In this document: in pieces, positions 28,086 to 35,372 of the stretch
Layout of the letters: each line of letters opens with the position of its first letter
Numbering within the stretch: the first letter of the stretch is position 1
Assembly: GCA_017472145.1 (NCBI GenBank)
Contig: JAFUQX010000058.1
Coordinates: 62,001 to 126,000, forward strand
Origin: Ruminococcus sp.
GTDB taxonomy: Bacteria > Bacillota > Clostridia > Oscillospirales > Ruminococcaceae
DNA: 64,000 nt
Direction: 5' to 3'
Made by a program: the position numbers and the translations under genes
Notes under the pieces: model-generated
What the model saw: only the letters and a program-made list of their open reading frames with translations
Databases searched by the model: none
Told to the model about the DNA's origin: nothing

Positions 28086-28799
28086 TTACTCACCCTCTGC
28101 GACAACCGTACCAACGGGCTTGCCCAGAATTGCATCGTAAATATTGTCCGGACGGCTCAGATCGAATACCAGCATGGGCATCATATTATCGCGGCACATG
28201 GAAGCAGCTGTGCTGTCCATAACAGACAGTGCACTGCTGAGCACATCGCTGAACGTAAGGGTTTCATATCGAACTGCATCAGAATACTTGTGGGGATCCT
28301 TGTCATATACGCCGTCTACCAGGGTCGCCTTGAGCAGGATATCTGCATCGATTTCAAGAGCACGCAGTGTTGCAGCTGTATCTGTGGAAAAATACGGGCT
28401 GCCTGTGCCGCATCCAAAAATCACAACACGTCCCTTGTCCATATGGCGGATTGCACGGCTGCGGATATACGGCTCAGCTACAGCCTGCATGGAAATCGCA
28501 GTCTGCACACGAACCTCAACGCCGAGGGATTCCAGAGAATCTGCTACCGCAAGCGCATTCATAGTAGTAGCCAGCATGCCAATATGATCAGCGCGGGTAC
28601 GGTCCATATTACCGGATGAACGGCCTCTCCAGAAGTTGCCGCCGCCGACTACGATACCAATTTCCGCACCAGCATCCACGCACTTCTTGATGCTTGCACA
28701 GATGTTGTTGATCACATTGAAATCAAGACCGGTTTTCTTTTCGCCGGCCAGAGCCTCACCACTCAGCTTTAATAAGACACGTTTGTATTTCAGTTCCAT
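28086..28799 (-). CDS. pyrH: UMP kinase
   Basis: An amino-acid-kinase-fold UMP kinase, 237 aa, making UDP. The N-terminal [27 protein letters not shown] and the central [20 protein letters not shown] are diagnostic of bacterial hexameric PyrH. It begins a transcription unit: a terminator of tsf and a good promoter lie in the 169-bp gap upstream. Confidence 0.97.
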   Translation of the reverse strand: MELKYKRVLLKLSGEALAGEKKTGLDFNVINNICASIKKCVDAGAEIGIVVGGGNFWRGRSSGNMDRTRADHIGMLATTMNALAVADSLESLGVEVRVQTAISMQAVAEPYIRSRAIRHMDKGRVVIFGCGTGSPYFSTDTAATLRALEIDADILLKATLVDGVYDKDPHKYSDAVRYETLTFSDVLSSALSVMDSTAASMCRDNMMPMLVFDLSRPDNIYDAILGKPVGTVVAEGE

Positions 28800-28875
28800 T
28801 TGTCAGTACATCCTTTCGTCATTGATTCTCTCACTCAAGCAGTAAGCACCATATACTCACTGCATTGCTTCTTCT

Positions 28876-28904
28876 ATTTTACACTATTTTTCCCGAAATG
28901 TAAA
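28876..28904 (-). promoter_or_regulatory. Promoter for pyrH-frr-uppS operon
   Basis: Minus strand: TTTACA (28899-28904), a 17-bp spacer and TAAAAT (28876-28881), about 75 nt before the pyrH start. The tsf terminator immediately upstream shows this is a new transcription unit. It fits the sigma-A consensus well. Confidence 0.75.
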
Positions 28905-28920
28905 GTGATTTCTCGTAAAA

Positions 28921-28954
28921 AAATAAAAAAGAGGAGATACTTGCGCATCTCCTC
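28921..28954 (-). terminator. Intrinsic terminator after tsf
   Basis: Stem GAGGAGAT/ATCTCCTC (plus-strand 28931-28938 and 28947-28954), an 8-nt loop, then six Ts on the minus strand. It lies 14 bp after the tsf stop. Confidence 0.9.
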
Positions 28955-28968
28955 CGTTTTTATAAGAA

Positions 28969-29877
28969 TTACTTGATCATGCTTGCGATTTCTTCAGCAA
29001 AATTGTCAGCCTTCTTCTCGATGCCTTCGCCGCGCTCGAAACGTACGAACTCTACGATCTTAGCACCCTTTGCAATGCTGTCAACATACTGCTGAACATT
29101 CATAGAGCTATCCTTAACAAAGGTCTGCTCCAGCAGGCAGTTCTCAGAATAGTACTTACCAACCTTGCCCTCAGCAATCTTCTCCTTAACCTGCTCCGGC
29201 TTGCTGGCCATCTTCGGATCCTCAGCCATCTGAGCCAGGATGATCTTCTTCTCGTTCTCCAGAACATCGGCCGGTACATCTTCTCTCTTGAGGTACGGCG
29301 GGTTCATAGCTGCTACCTGCAGTGCGCAATCCTTAGCTGCTGTCAGAACACCCTCTGTTGCAGCCTCGGCCTCAGCCTTAACCATAACACCGATCTTGCC
29401 ACCGCCGTGAATGTACGGTACCAGGATGCCTTCCAGACGAACAAAACGACGAATCTGCAGATTCTCACGAATCTTCAGGAACAGTTCCTGCAGAGCCTCG
29501 TCAACAGTCACTGTACCGCCAGCGATAACGGTAGACTTCAGAGCCTCAACGTCAGCCGGATTACTCTCAATGATCGTATCAGCTACAGTGTTTACAAAAG
29601 CCTTGAACTCATCGGTATTTGCAACGAAGTCAGTCTCAGAGTTTACTTCTACAACAACACCAACGGTATTGTCAGCGTTCACCTTAGCAACTACCATACC
29701 CTCAGCAGCTACACGATCTGCCTTCTTAGCCTGGCTGGCCAGACCCTTTTCACGCAGCAGCTCAATTGCCTTATCCACATCGCCGTCTGTCTCCATCAGA
29801 GCCTTCTTGCAGTCCATCATGCCAACGCCTGTCATCTTGCGCAGCTCATTTACGTCCTTAGCAGAAATATTTGCCAT
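28969..29877 (-). CDS. tsf: Elongation factor Ts
   Basis: The guanine nucleotide exchange factor for EF-Tu, 302 aa. The N-terminal UBA-like ELRKMTGVGMMDCKKALMETDGDVDKAIELLREKG and the core VEVNSETDFVAN are characteristic. It follows rpsB with a strong hairpin between the two genes and is closed by an intrinsic terminator. Confidence 0.98.
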   Translation of the reverse strand: MANISAKDVNELRKMTGVGMMDCKKALMETDGDVDKAIELLREKGLASQAKKADRVAAEGMVVAKVNADNTVGVVVEVNSETDFVANTDEFKAFVNTVADTIIESNPADVEALKSTVIAGGTVTVDEALQELFLKIRENLQIRRFVRLEGILVPYIHGGGKIGVMVKAEAEAATEGVLTAAKDCALQVAAMNPPYLKREDVPADVLENEKKIILAQMAEDPKMASKPEQVKEKIAEGKVGKYYSENCLLEQTFVKDSSMNVQQYVDSIAKGAKIVEFVRFERGEGIEKKADNFAEEIASMIK

Positions 29878-29910
29878 TTTGATTTCCTCCTATAGCTTGT
29901 TTTTTCAAGA

Positions 29911-29943
29911 AAACCCGAATATGAATTTTCCATATTCGGGTTT
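29911..29943 (-). terminator. Strong hairpin between rpsB and tsf (partial terminator/attenuator)
   Basis: A perfect 13-bp stem AAACCCGAATATG/CATATTCGGGTTT with a 7-nt loop lies 8 bp after the rpsB stop and is followed on the minus strand by TTTTCTTG. It could terminate part of the transcripts and set the S2 to EF-Ts ratio, or protect the rpsB 3' end. Confidence 0.6.
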
Positions 29944-29950
29944 GAAAGTC

Positions 29951-30694
29951 TTATTCAGCAGCAGCTTCCTCAGCAGCCTCTTCAACAACAGCTTCCTCAG
30001 CAGTTGCATCTGCACCCTGACGGCCTTCGATAATCGCATCAGCCATTACGCCGGCAATCAGACGTACTGCACGGATTGCGTCATCGTTACCCGGAATTAC
30101 ATAGTCGATCTCGTCCGGATCGCAGTTGGTATCTACGATTGCAACGATCGGGATGTTCAGCTTCTTAGCTTCTGCAACAGCGATTCTCTCCTTGCGGGGA
30201 TCAACGATGAACAGAGCACCCGGCAGCTTCTTCATTTCCTTGATACCACCCAGGAACTTCTCCAGCTTCTCGATCTCCAGCTGCAGCTTACCAACTTCCT
30301 TCTTCGGCAGCAGGTTGAATGTGCCGTCGTTCTCCATCTCGTGGAGCTGCTCCAGTCTCTTGATTCTTCTCTGGATGGTTGTGAAGTTTGTCATCATACC
30401 GCCCAGCCAACGTGCGTTTACATAGTATGCGCCTGCACGGATAGCTTCTTCCTTGATGGAATCGCCAGCCTGCTTCTTTGTACCTACGAACAGAACAGAC
30501 TCGCCCTGTGCAGCAACGTCCCGGATGAACATATAAGCCTCATCCAGCTTCTTTACAGTCTTCTGCAGGTCGATGATGTAGATTCCGTTTCTTTCTGTGA
30601 AGATGTACTGAGCCATCTTCGGGTTCCATCTTCTGGTCTGATGACCAAAGTGTACGCCAGCTTCCAAGAGCTGCTTCATTGATACTACGCCCAT
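29951..30694 (-). CDS. rpsB: 30S ribosomal protein S2
   Basis: 247 aa. The conserved [88 protein letters not shown] blocks are intact. The C-terminal tail is Ala/Glu-rich. AGGAGG is 8 nt before the first ATG at 30694. It is preceded by a promoter and a structured leader of about 108 nt. Confidence 0.98.
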   Translation of the reverse strand: MGVVSMKQLLEAGVHFGHQTRRWNPKMAQYIFTERNGIYIIDLQKTVKKLDEAYMFIRDVAAQGESVLFVGTKKQAGDSIKEEAIRAGAYYVNARWLGGMMTNFTTIQRRIKRLEQLHEMENDGTFNLLPKKEVGKLQLEIEKLEKFLGGIKEMKKLPGALFIVDPRKERIAVAEAKKLNIPIVAIVDTNCDPDEIDYVIPGNDDAIRAVRLIAGVMADAIIEGRQGADATAEEAVVEEAAEEAAAE

Positions 30695-30802
30695 TGTGTA
30701 GTCCTCCTAAAATATTGGTTATTTTTGCCCTCCGCTCGACTTGACTTGCAGACAACCCACTTTCATGAGCACCAGCCTGCAAAAACCGAACGTGCGAATT
30801 GC
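30695..30802 (-). ncRNA. Structured 5' leader of rpsB (candidate S2 autoregulatory leader)
   Basis: Between the predicted transcription start and the rpsB Shine-Dalgarno, the leader can form an outer stem CGUUCG (30787-30792) with CGAGCG (30733-30738) and an inner stem UUGCAG (30777-30782) with CUGCAA (30746-30751). Ribosomal protein operons are often autoregulated through such leaders, and S2 represses its own operon in E. coli. Whether this RNA belongs to a described family I cannot tell. Confidence 0.45.
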
Positions 30803-30808
30803 TTTACT

Positions 30809-30837
30809 ATTATACCACACTTTCCCACTCATTGCAA
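30809..30837 (-). promoter_or_regulatory. Promoter for rpsB-tsf
   Basis: Minus strand: TTGCAA (30832-30837), a 17-bp spacer and TATAAT (30809-30814). This is near-consensus sigma-A, as expected for a ribosomal protein operon. Confidence 0.85.
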
Positions 30838-30884
30838 GTCATACACCTGGCCACATGTAACCAAACTTTTTCAACATATTGCAT

Positions 30885-31154
30885 CTATGATTTGTCTATT
30901 TTGAATATGCTTGAACTTTTTTCCAGAGAAACAAGGATCACATCCTTCCCTATAAGCCGTATCTGATCATAGGTGATCACACTTTTCTCTCTTGCGCCGA
31001 ATATCCCAAAATAACGCGGCTTCCCATACATTATAAGCCCTGTGACTACGGCCGTCTGAGTATCCAGACGAATATCATCTGCATAGCCCAGATTTTCTCC
31101 GTTGCAGATGTTGATGATATCCTTATCCTTCAGATCTGCCATGCTGCATATCAT
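30885..31154 (-). CDS. YlmC/YmxH-family PRC-barrel protein
   Basis: About 89 aa. It shows MADLKDKDIINICNGENLGYADDIRLD, the strand pattern of the PRC-barrel YlmC/YmxH family linked to sporulation in Clostridia and Bacilli, followed by TAVVTGLIMYG and a C-terminal DVILV segment. The ATG at 31154 has GGGAGG 8 nt upstream. The longer in-frame extension is not supported. It is monocistronic-looking: a hairpin lies upstream and the rpsB promoter just downstream. The molecular function of the family is unknown. Confidence 0.85.
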   Translation of the reverse strand: MICSMADLKDKDIINICNGENLGYADDIRLDTQTAVVTGLIMYGKPRYFGIFGAREKSVITYDQIRLIGKDVILVSLEKSSSIFKIDKS

Positions 31155-31197
31155 GCATACCGCCTCCCGGTAAAAGTATATGCGCAGCATATGACAA

Positions 31198-31227
31198 GAG
31201 CTGCACAGCCAGAAAGCCATGCAGCTC
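31198..31227 (-). terminator. Hairpin after transketolase C-terminal subunit gene
   Basis: Stem GAGCTGCA/TGCAGCTC (plus-strand 31198-31205 and 31220-31227) lies 10 bp after the stop, followed on the minus strand by TTGTC. It is a moderate intrinsic terminator with a weak T-run. Confidence 0.55.
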
Positions 31228-31236
31228 AGTAAAATC

Positions 31237-32184
31237 TTATTTCTTGGCCATTGCAGCCTTTACAGTTGCAGCAATGTTGTCTGCACACAGGCCGAATTCC
31301 TTCAGCAGGTCTACAGCCGGACCGGAATGACCGTACTCATCGTTGACACCGATCTTTACAACCGGAACAGGCTTGTTCTCGATTACAGCATCTGCTACAG
31401 CAGAACCCAGACCACCGATGACGCTGTGTTCTTCTACAGTCACAATCAGACCGGTTTCATCCGCAGCCTTGTTGATAATATCCTTATCAAGAGGCTTGAT
31501 GGTGTGGATGTTGATCACACGGGCCTCAATGCCTTCGGCCTCCAGCTGCTTTGCAGCCTCCAGAGCCTCGGAGACCATGAGACCGGTGGCAACGATGGTT
31601 ACATCCTTGCCCTCCTTCAGGGTAATACCCTTGCCCAGCTCAAACTTATAGGTTGCCGCATCATTAAAGATCGGAGCAGCCAGTCTGCCGAAACGCAGAT
31701 AAACCGGACCTTCAAAGTTGATTGCCGCTTCCACAGCGGCCTTGGCCTCTACATCATCCGCAGGATTGATGATGGTCATCCCCGGAATGGTACGCATCAG
31801 GGCGATATCCTCATTACACTGGTGTGTTGCACCATCCTCGCCTACGGAGATGCCGGCATGAGTTGCACCGATCTTTACATTCAGGTGCGGATAGCCAATG
31901 GAGTTACGAACGATTTCATATGCACGGCCGGCAGCAAACATGGCAAAGGTGCTTGCAAAGGGAACCTTGCCAGCTGCTGCGAGACCAGCTGCAACGCCCA
32001 TCATATTTGCTTCGGCAATACCACAGTCGAAGAAACGCTCCGGGCAAGCCTTCTTGAACGTACCAGTCTTGGTTGCAGCCGCAAGGTCTGCATCCAGGAC
32101 AACGAGATTCGGATATTTATCAGCCAGTGCAGCCAGAGCCTCGCCATAGCTTTCTCTGGTCGCCTTCTTCATTACATCTGCCAT
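31237..32184 (-). CDS. Transketolase, C-terminal (pyrimidine/regulatory) subunit
   Basis: The second half of a split transketolase, 315 aa. It holds the Pyr domain (FDCGIAEANMMGVAAGLAAAGKVPFASTFAMFAAGRAYEIVRNSI) with the catalytic Glu that activates thiamine diphosphate, and the C-terminal domain (GLIVTVEEHSVIGGLGSAVADAV). It works with the N-terminal subunit encoded just upstream (3-bp gap) in the non-oxidative pentose phosphate pathway. Split transketolases are common in Clostridia and archaea. Confidence 0.94.
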   Translation of the reverse strand: MADVMKKATRESYGEALAALADKYPNLVVLDADLAAATKTGTFKKACPERFFDCGIAEANMMGVAAGLAAAGKVPFASTFAMFAAGRAYEIVRNSIGYPHLNVKIGATHAGISVGEDGATHQCNEDIALMRTIPGMTIINPADDVEAKAAVEAAINFEGPVYLRFGRLAAPIFNDAATYKFELGKGITLKEGKDVTIVATGLMVSEALEAAKQLEAEGIEARVINIHTIKPLDKDIINKAADETGLIVTVEEHSVIGGLGSAVADAVIENKPVPVVKIGVNDEYGHSGPAVDLLKEFGLCADNIAATVKAAMAKK

Positions 32185-32187
32185 AGT

Positions 32188-33027
32188 TTAACCCTCCAGT
32201 TCACTCAGCTGTGCTTTCAGCTCGGCCATTGCCTGTTCGTATTCCGTCTGGTTCGGAGCCTTGCCGTGCCAGCCAACCTGATTCTCCATAAAGGAAACAC
32301 CCTTACCCTTGGTGCTTTTCTGAACAATTGCAACCGGCTTACCGACAATGGTCTCAGCCTCGTTGAAAGCAGCCTCGATGGAGTCAAAATCATGAGCATC
32401 CATGGTGATCACATGCCAACCGAATGCGGCAAATTTGTCAGTAATCGGTTCCGGAGAACATACCTCTGTGATCGGGCCGTCAATCTGAAGACCGTTGTTG
32501 TCTACGATCGCAACCAGGTTGTCCAGCTTATAGTGTGCTGCAAACATAGCAGCTTCCCACACCTGACCTTCCTCAATCTCGCCGTCTCCCAGGATGGCGT
32601 ATACCTTATAGCTTGCATGATCCAGCTTGCCAGCCAGAGCCATGCCGCATGCAGCAGAAATGCCCTGACCCAGAGAACCGCTGGACATATCTACGCCCGG
32701 AATGTGAATACAGGGGTGGCCCTGAAGCAGTGCACCAATATGACGCAGGGATTTCAGCTCCTCATAGGGGAAGAAGCCACGCTGAGCCAGAACAGAATAC
32801 AGACCCGGTGCACAGTGGCCCTTGGACAGAACCAGTCTGTCACGATCCGGCCTGTCCGGCTGAGACGGATCTACATGCATCTTTGCAAAGTAGAGATAGG
32901 TCAGCAGGTCGCTGATGGACAGAGATCCGCCCGGATGACCGGATTTGGCACAGAATGTACCCTCCACAACGCCCATGCGCACCTTGCAGGCTGTAGCCTG
33001 CAATTGTTTTTTTGTTGTTACATCCAT
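32188..33027 (-). CDS. Transketolase, N-terminal (thiamine diphosphate) subunit
   Basis: The first half of the split enzyme, about 279 aa. The TPP-binding motif is seen as ILGDGEIEEGQVWEAAMFAAHYKLDNLVAIVDNNGLQIDG, preceded by RLVLSKGHCAPGLYSVLAQRGFF and GSLGQGISAACGMALAGK. The start at 33027 has GGAGGG 9 nt upstream. It lies after a Cof-type phosphatase gene, probably in the same transcript. Confidence 0.95.
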   Translation of the reverse strand: MDVTTKKQLQATACKVRMGVVEGTFCAKSGHPGGSLSISDLLTYLYFAKMHVDPSQPDRPDRDRLVLSKGHCAPGLYSVLAQRGFFPYEELKSLRHIGALLQGHPCIHIPGVDMSSGSLGQGISAACGMALAGKLDHASYKVYAILGDGEIEEGQVWEAAMFAAHYKLDNLVAIVDNNGLQIDGPITEVCSPEPITDKFAAFGWHVITMDAHDFDSIEAAFNEAETIVGKPVAIVQKSTKGKGVSFMENQVGWHGKAPNQTEYEQAMAELKAQLSELEG

Positions 33028-33045
33028 TGTAATACCCTCCATTTT

Positions 33046-33861
33046 TTAAATTTTGGAATAGAGCACTGAAATTAGTTCTGCAATTGCACCTTCATCATTG
33101 GATGCGGAAAGAACATAGTCCGCCGCCGCCTTGACACAAGCCTGTGCATTTGCAGGAGCTGCGCCGAAATCGGCGTTCTGAACCAGCTCCAGATCATTAT
33201 GATAATCCCCGGCGGCCACAATCGTTAAGCCATTCAGATTCGGCAATGCACGGCAGGTTTCAAGAGCACGGCCCTTAGAAACGCCTTCGGGGAGCATCTC
33301 ATAGAAAATTGCTTCGGAACGAACAAATGAAATTCCTTTGAAATTCTGCTTTGCTGCATATAAAGCCAGCTTCTCAAGCTCCTCCGGGCTGAGTGCAAAA
33401 AGTACCTTCAGCCAGTCCCCTTCCGGCACTTCATCCAGCGTACAATAAATCGGAGGTACGCTGCAATACGCTGCATGTTCTTTCTCATAGGAGTTAACAT
33501 TTACAATATACGTTCCATCCGGACGCAGGACCTCTGCACCGACGCTTGGAAATTTCTCCAAAATTGTTTTTGTATAGGACAGAGCCTCCTTCGGAAGCGG
33601 AGACAGATGAAGGATTTTTTCCTTCACCGGATCATAGACAGCCGCTCCATTATAGAGAATCACAGGCTGATCGATGGAAAGCTCCTTGATATACTGCATG
33701 GCCGACTGAAGCGTTCGCCCCGTTGCAAAAGCAAATCGGCCTCCATCCCTGCGGAAACGCTCAACAGCGACCCGATCCTTCTGTGACAGGATCTTATCAG
33801 ACGGAAGCAAGGTTCCGTCCAGATCACTCATGATAAATATGCGGTCGATTGCTTCAAACAT
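33046..33861 (-). CDS. HAD superfamily hydrolase, Cof type
   Basis: A 271-aa Mg-dependent sugar- or nucleotide-phosphate phosphatase of the Cof/YidA group. Motif I is IFIMSDLDGTLLPSDK, motif II is FATGR, a type IIB cap occupies the middle, and motif III/IV is SKGRALE..VAAGDYHNDLELVQNADFGAAP. The substrate is not predictable. It lies between rluD-like and transketolase genes. Confidence 0.92.
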   Translation of the reverse strand: MFEAIDRIFIMSDLDGTLLPSDKILSQKDRVAVERFRRDGGRFAFATGRTLQSAMQYIKELSIDQPVILYNGAAVYDPVKEKILHLSPLPKEALSYTKTILEKFPSVGAEVLRPDGTYIVNVNSYEKEHAAYCSVPPIYCTLDEVPEGDWLKVLFALSPEELEKLALYAAKQNFKGISFVRSEAIFYEMLPEGVSKGRALETCRALPNLNGLTIVAAGDYHNDLELVQNADFGAAPANAQACVKAAADYVLSASNDEGAIAELISVLYSKI

Positions 33862-33873
33862 AAGCTCCTCCTA

Positions 33874-34797
33874 TTACGATTGCCGAAGACTCAGCTTTCG
33901 CAGAATCGTCTGAAAATAGTCTGGCAAGGGACTTGTAAACTCCATATATTCCTGCCGGATGGGATGGATGAATCCGATTTTCCCGGCGTGGAGACACTGC
34001 CCTTCAATGCCTTTATAGGGCGTGCCATACACATCATCTCCCAGAATGGGATGCCCCAGATGAGACAGATGCACACGAATCTGGTGCGTTCGCCCTGTTT
34101 CCAGCCGCAGCTTCAGATGAGAGTAGCCTGGGAACTCAGCCAGAACCTCATAATGAGTTGTAGCCGGCTTACTGTTTTGCAGGGTGACACACATCTTTTT
34201 CCGGTCCACAGGATGCCGTCCGATAGGCGCATGGATCGTTCCTGTATGCTCCCGGAAATGCCCCTGGCAGATGGCCTGATATTCTCTTGTAAAGGTGTGG
34301 GCCTGGATCTGCTCTGACAACCCCAGATGAGCCGCATCATTTTTTGCCACCATCAGCAGTCCGCTGGTCAGCTTATCGATCCGATGGACGATTCCAGGAC
34401 GGATTACGCCATTGATACCGGAAAGCCGGTCTCCGCAGTGATACAACAGCGCATGCACCAGCGTTCCGGTATAGTTCCCCGGAGCCGGATGCACCACCAT
34501 ACCCTTGGGTTTATTGACAACCAGCAGATCCTCATCCTCATAGACAATATCCAGCGGAATATTTTCCGGCATCAGCTCCAGCGGGACAGCCTCCGGTATT
34601 TCCACCATTACAGTTGTCCCGGCCACAGCTTTGTCACTCTTGGAAGCCAGCTTTCCATTCACCAGAACCTTCTGCTCCTTCATCCGGGCCTGAATGACAG
34701 ATCGTGTCAGTCCCAGCTCTGCCTGTTCGGACAGCCATTTATCAAGCCGTACTCCGACCACGCCCTCCGGAACATACAGTACAATCTGCTCAGCCAT
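33874..34797 (-). CDS. RluA/RluD-family 23S rRNA pseudouridine synthase
   Basis: About 307 aa. An N-terminal S4 domain (VRLDKWLSEQAELGLTRSVIQARMKEQKVLVNG) precedes the catalytic domain with the active-site Asp in GIVHRIDKLTSGLLMVAKND and the ETGRTHQIRVHLSHLGHPILGDDVYG motif. Position next to lspA matches RluD (YlyB in Bacillus). The ATG at 34797 overlaps the lspA stop, and GGAGGAG lies 10 nt upstream. Confidence 0.93.
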   Translation of the reverse strand: MAEQIVLYVPEGVVGVRLDKWLSEQAELGLTRSVIQARMKEQKVLVNGKLASKSDKAVAGTTVMVEIPEAVPLELMPENIPLDIVYEDEDLLVVNKPKGMVVHPAPGNYTGTLVHALLYHCGDRLSGINGVIRPGIVHRIDKLTSGLLMVAKNDAAHLGLSEQIQAHTFTREYQAICQGHFREHTGTIHAPIGRHPVDRKKMCVTLQNSKPATTHYEVLAEFPGYSHLKLRLETGRTHQIRVHLSHLGHPILGDDVYGTPYKGIEGQCLHAGKIGFIHPIRQEYMEFTSPLPDYFQTILRKLSLRQS

Positions 34798-35308
34798 TTG
34801 CAGCGGACTCCTCCTTGGCTTTTTCTGCTTCCTTTCTCGCCTTGGCCTGCTTCGGATCAATAAACAGAATATAGATGAGGAAAAGGCCTACACCAATCAC
34901 TACACAACAGTCTGCAAAATTAAATATCGCAAAGTCAAACAGCTTGAGATCCAGATAGTCTATGACCAGACCGCCGCGGAACAGACGATCGATCAGATTT
35001 CCTACACCGCCGGCCAGGATCAGAGTCAGACATGTGCATACGATCTTTGACTTATCATGGTAACGAATCAGTCCCCATATGCAGGCTACCAGCAGAATAC
35101 CTGTAACTGCGACCAGCAGCCAGCGCATTCCGGCAAAGCTGCCAAATACAGCCCCGCTGTTCTCCAGATAGGTCAGATCCATTATTTTAAAATCGCCAAT
35201 ATGCAGGAATGGGATCGTTTCCTTTTCCTGTAATACATTCATCGCCCACAGTTTGATCAGCTGGTCAATTCCCACCAGCACAGCTGCGGCTATAAGCGCA
35301 ACAATCAC
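34790..35308 (-). CDS. lspA: Lipoprotein signal peptidase
   Basis: Signal peptidase II, 172 aa, cleaving prolipoproteins such as those at 60-62 kb. There are four transmembrane helices, and the catalytic Asp pair is in LAGGVGNLIDRLFRGGLVIDYLDL. The C-terminal tail is longer than usual and charged (DPKQAKARKEAEKAKEE). A GTG start has AGGAG at the right distance. It follows ileS after a hairpin. Confidence 0.96.
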   Translation of the reverse strand: MIVALIAAAVLVGIDQLIKLWAMNVLQEKETIPFLHIGDFKIMDLTYLENSGAVFGSFAGMRWLLVAVTGILLVACIWGLIRYHDKSKIVCTCLTLILAGGVGNLIDRLFRGGLVIDYLDLKLFDFAIFNFADCCVVIGVGLFLIYILFIDPKQAKARKEAEKAKEESAANG

Positions 35309-35336
35309 AAGCCAAACTCCTTTCTTCTTTACAGAG

Positions 35337-35364
35337 ACAGCCTGCCGAAGAAACGACAGGCTGT
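35337..35364 (-). other. Intercistronic hairpin between ileS and lspA
   Basis: Stem ACAGCCTG/CAGGCTGT with a 12-nt loop, 8 bp after the ileS stop. It is followed by CTCTGT on the minus strand, so it is more likely an mRNA-stability or processing hairpin than a full terminator. Confidence 0.5.
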
Positions 35365-35372
35365 GTGAATCT

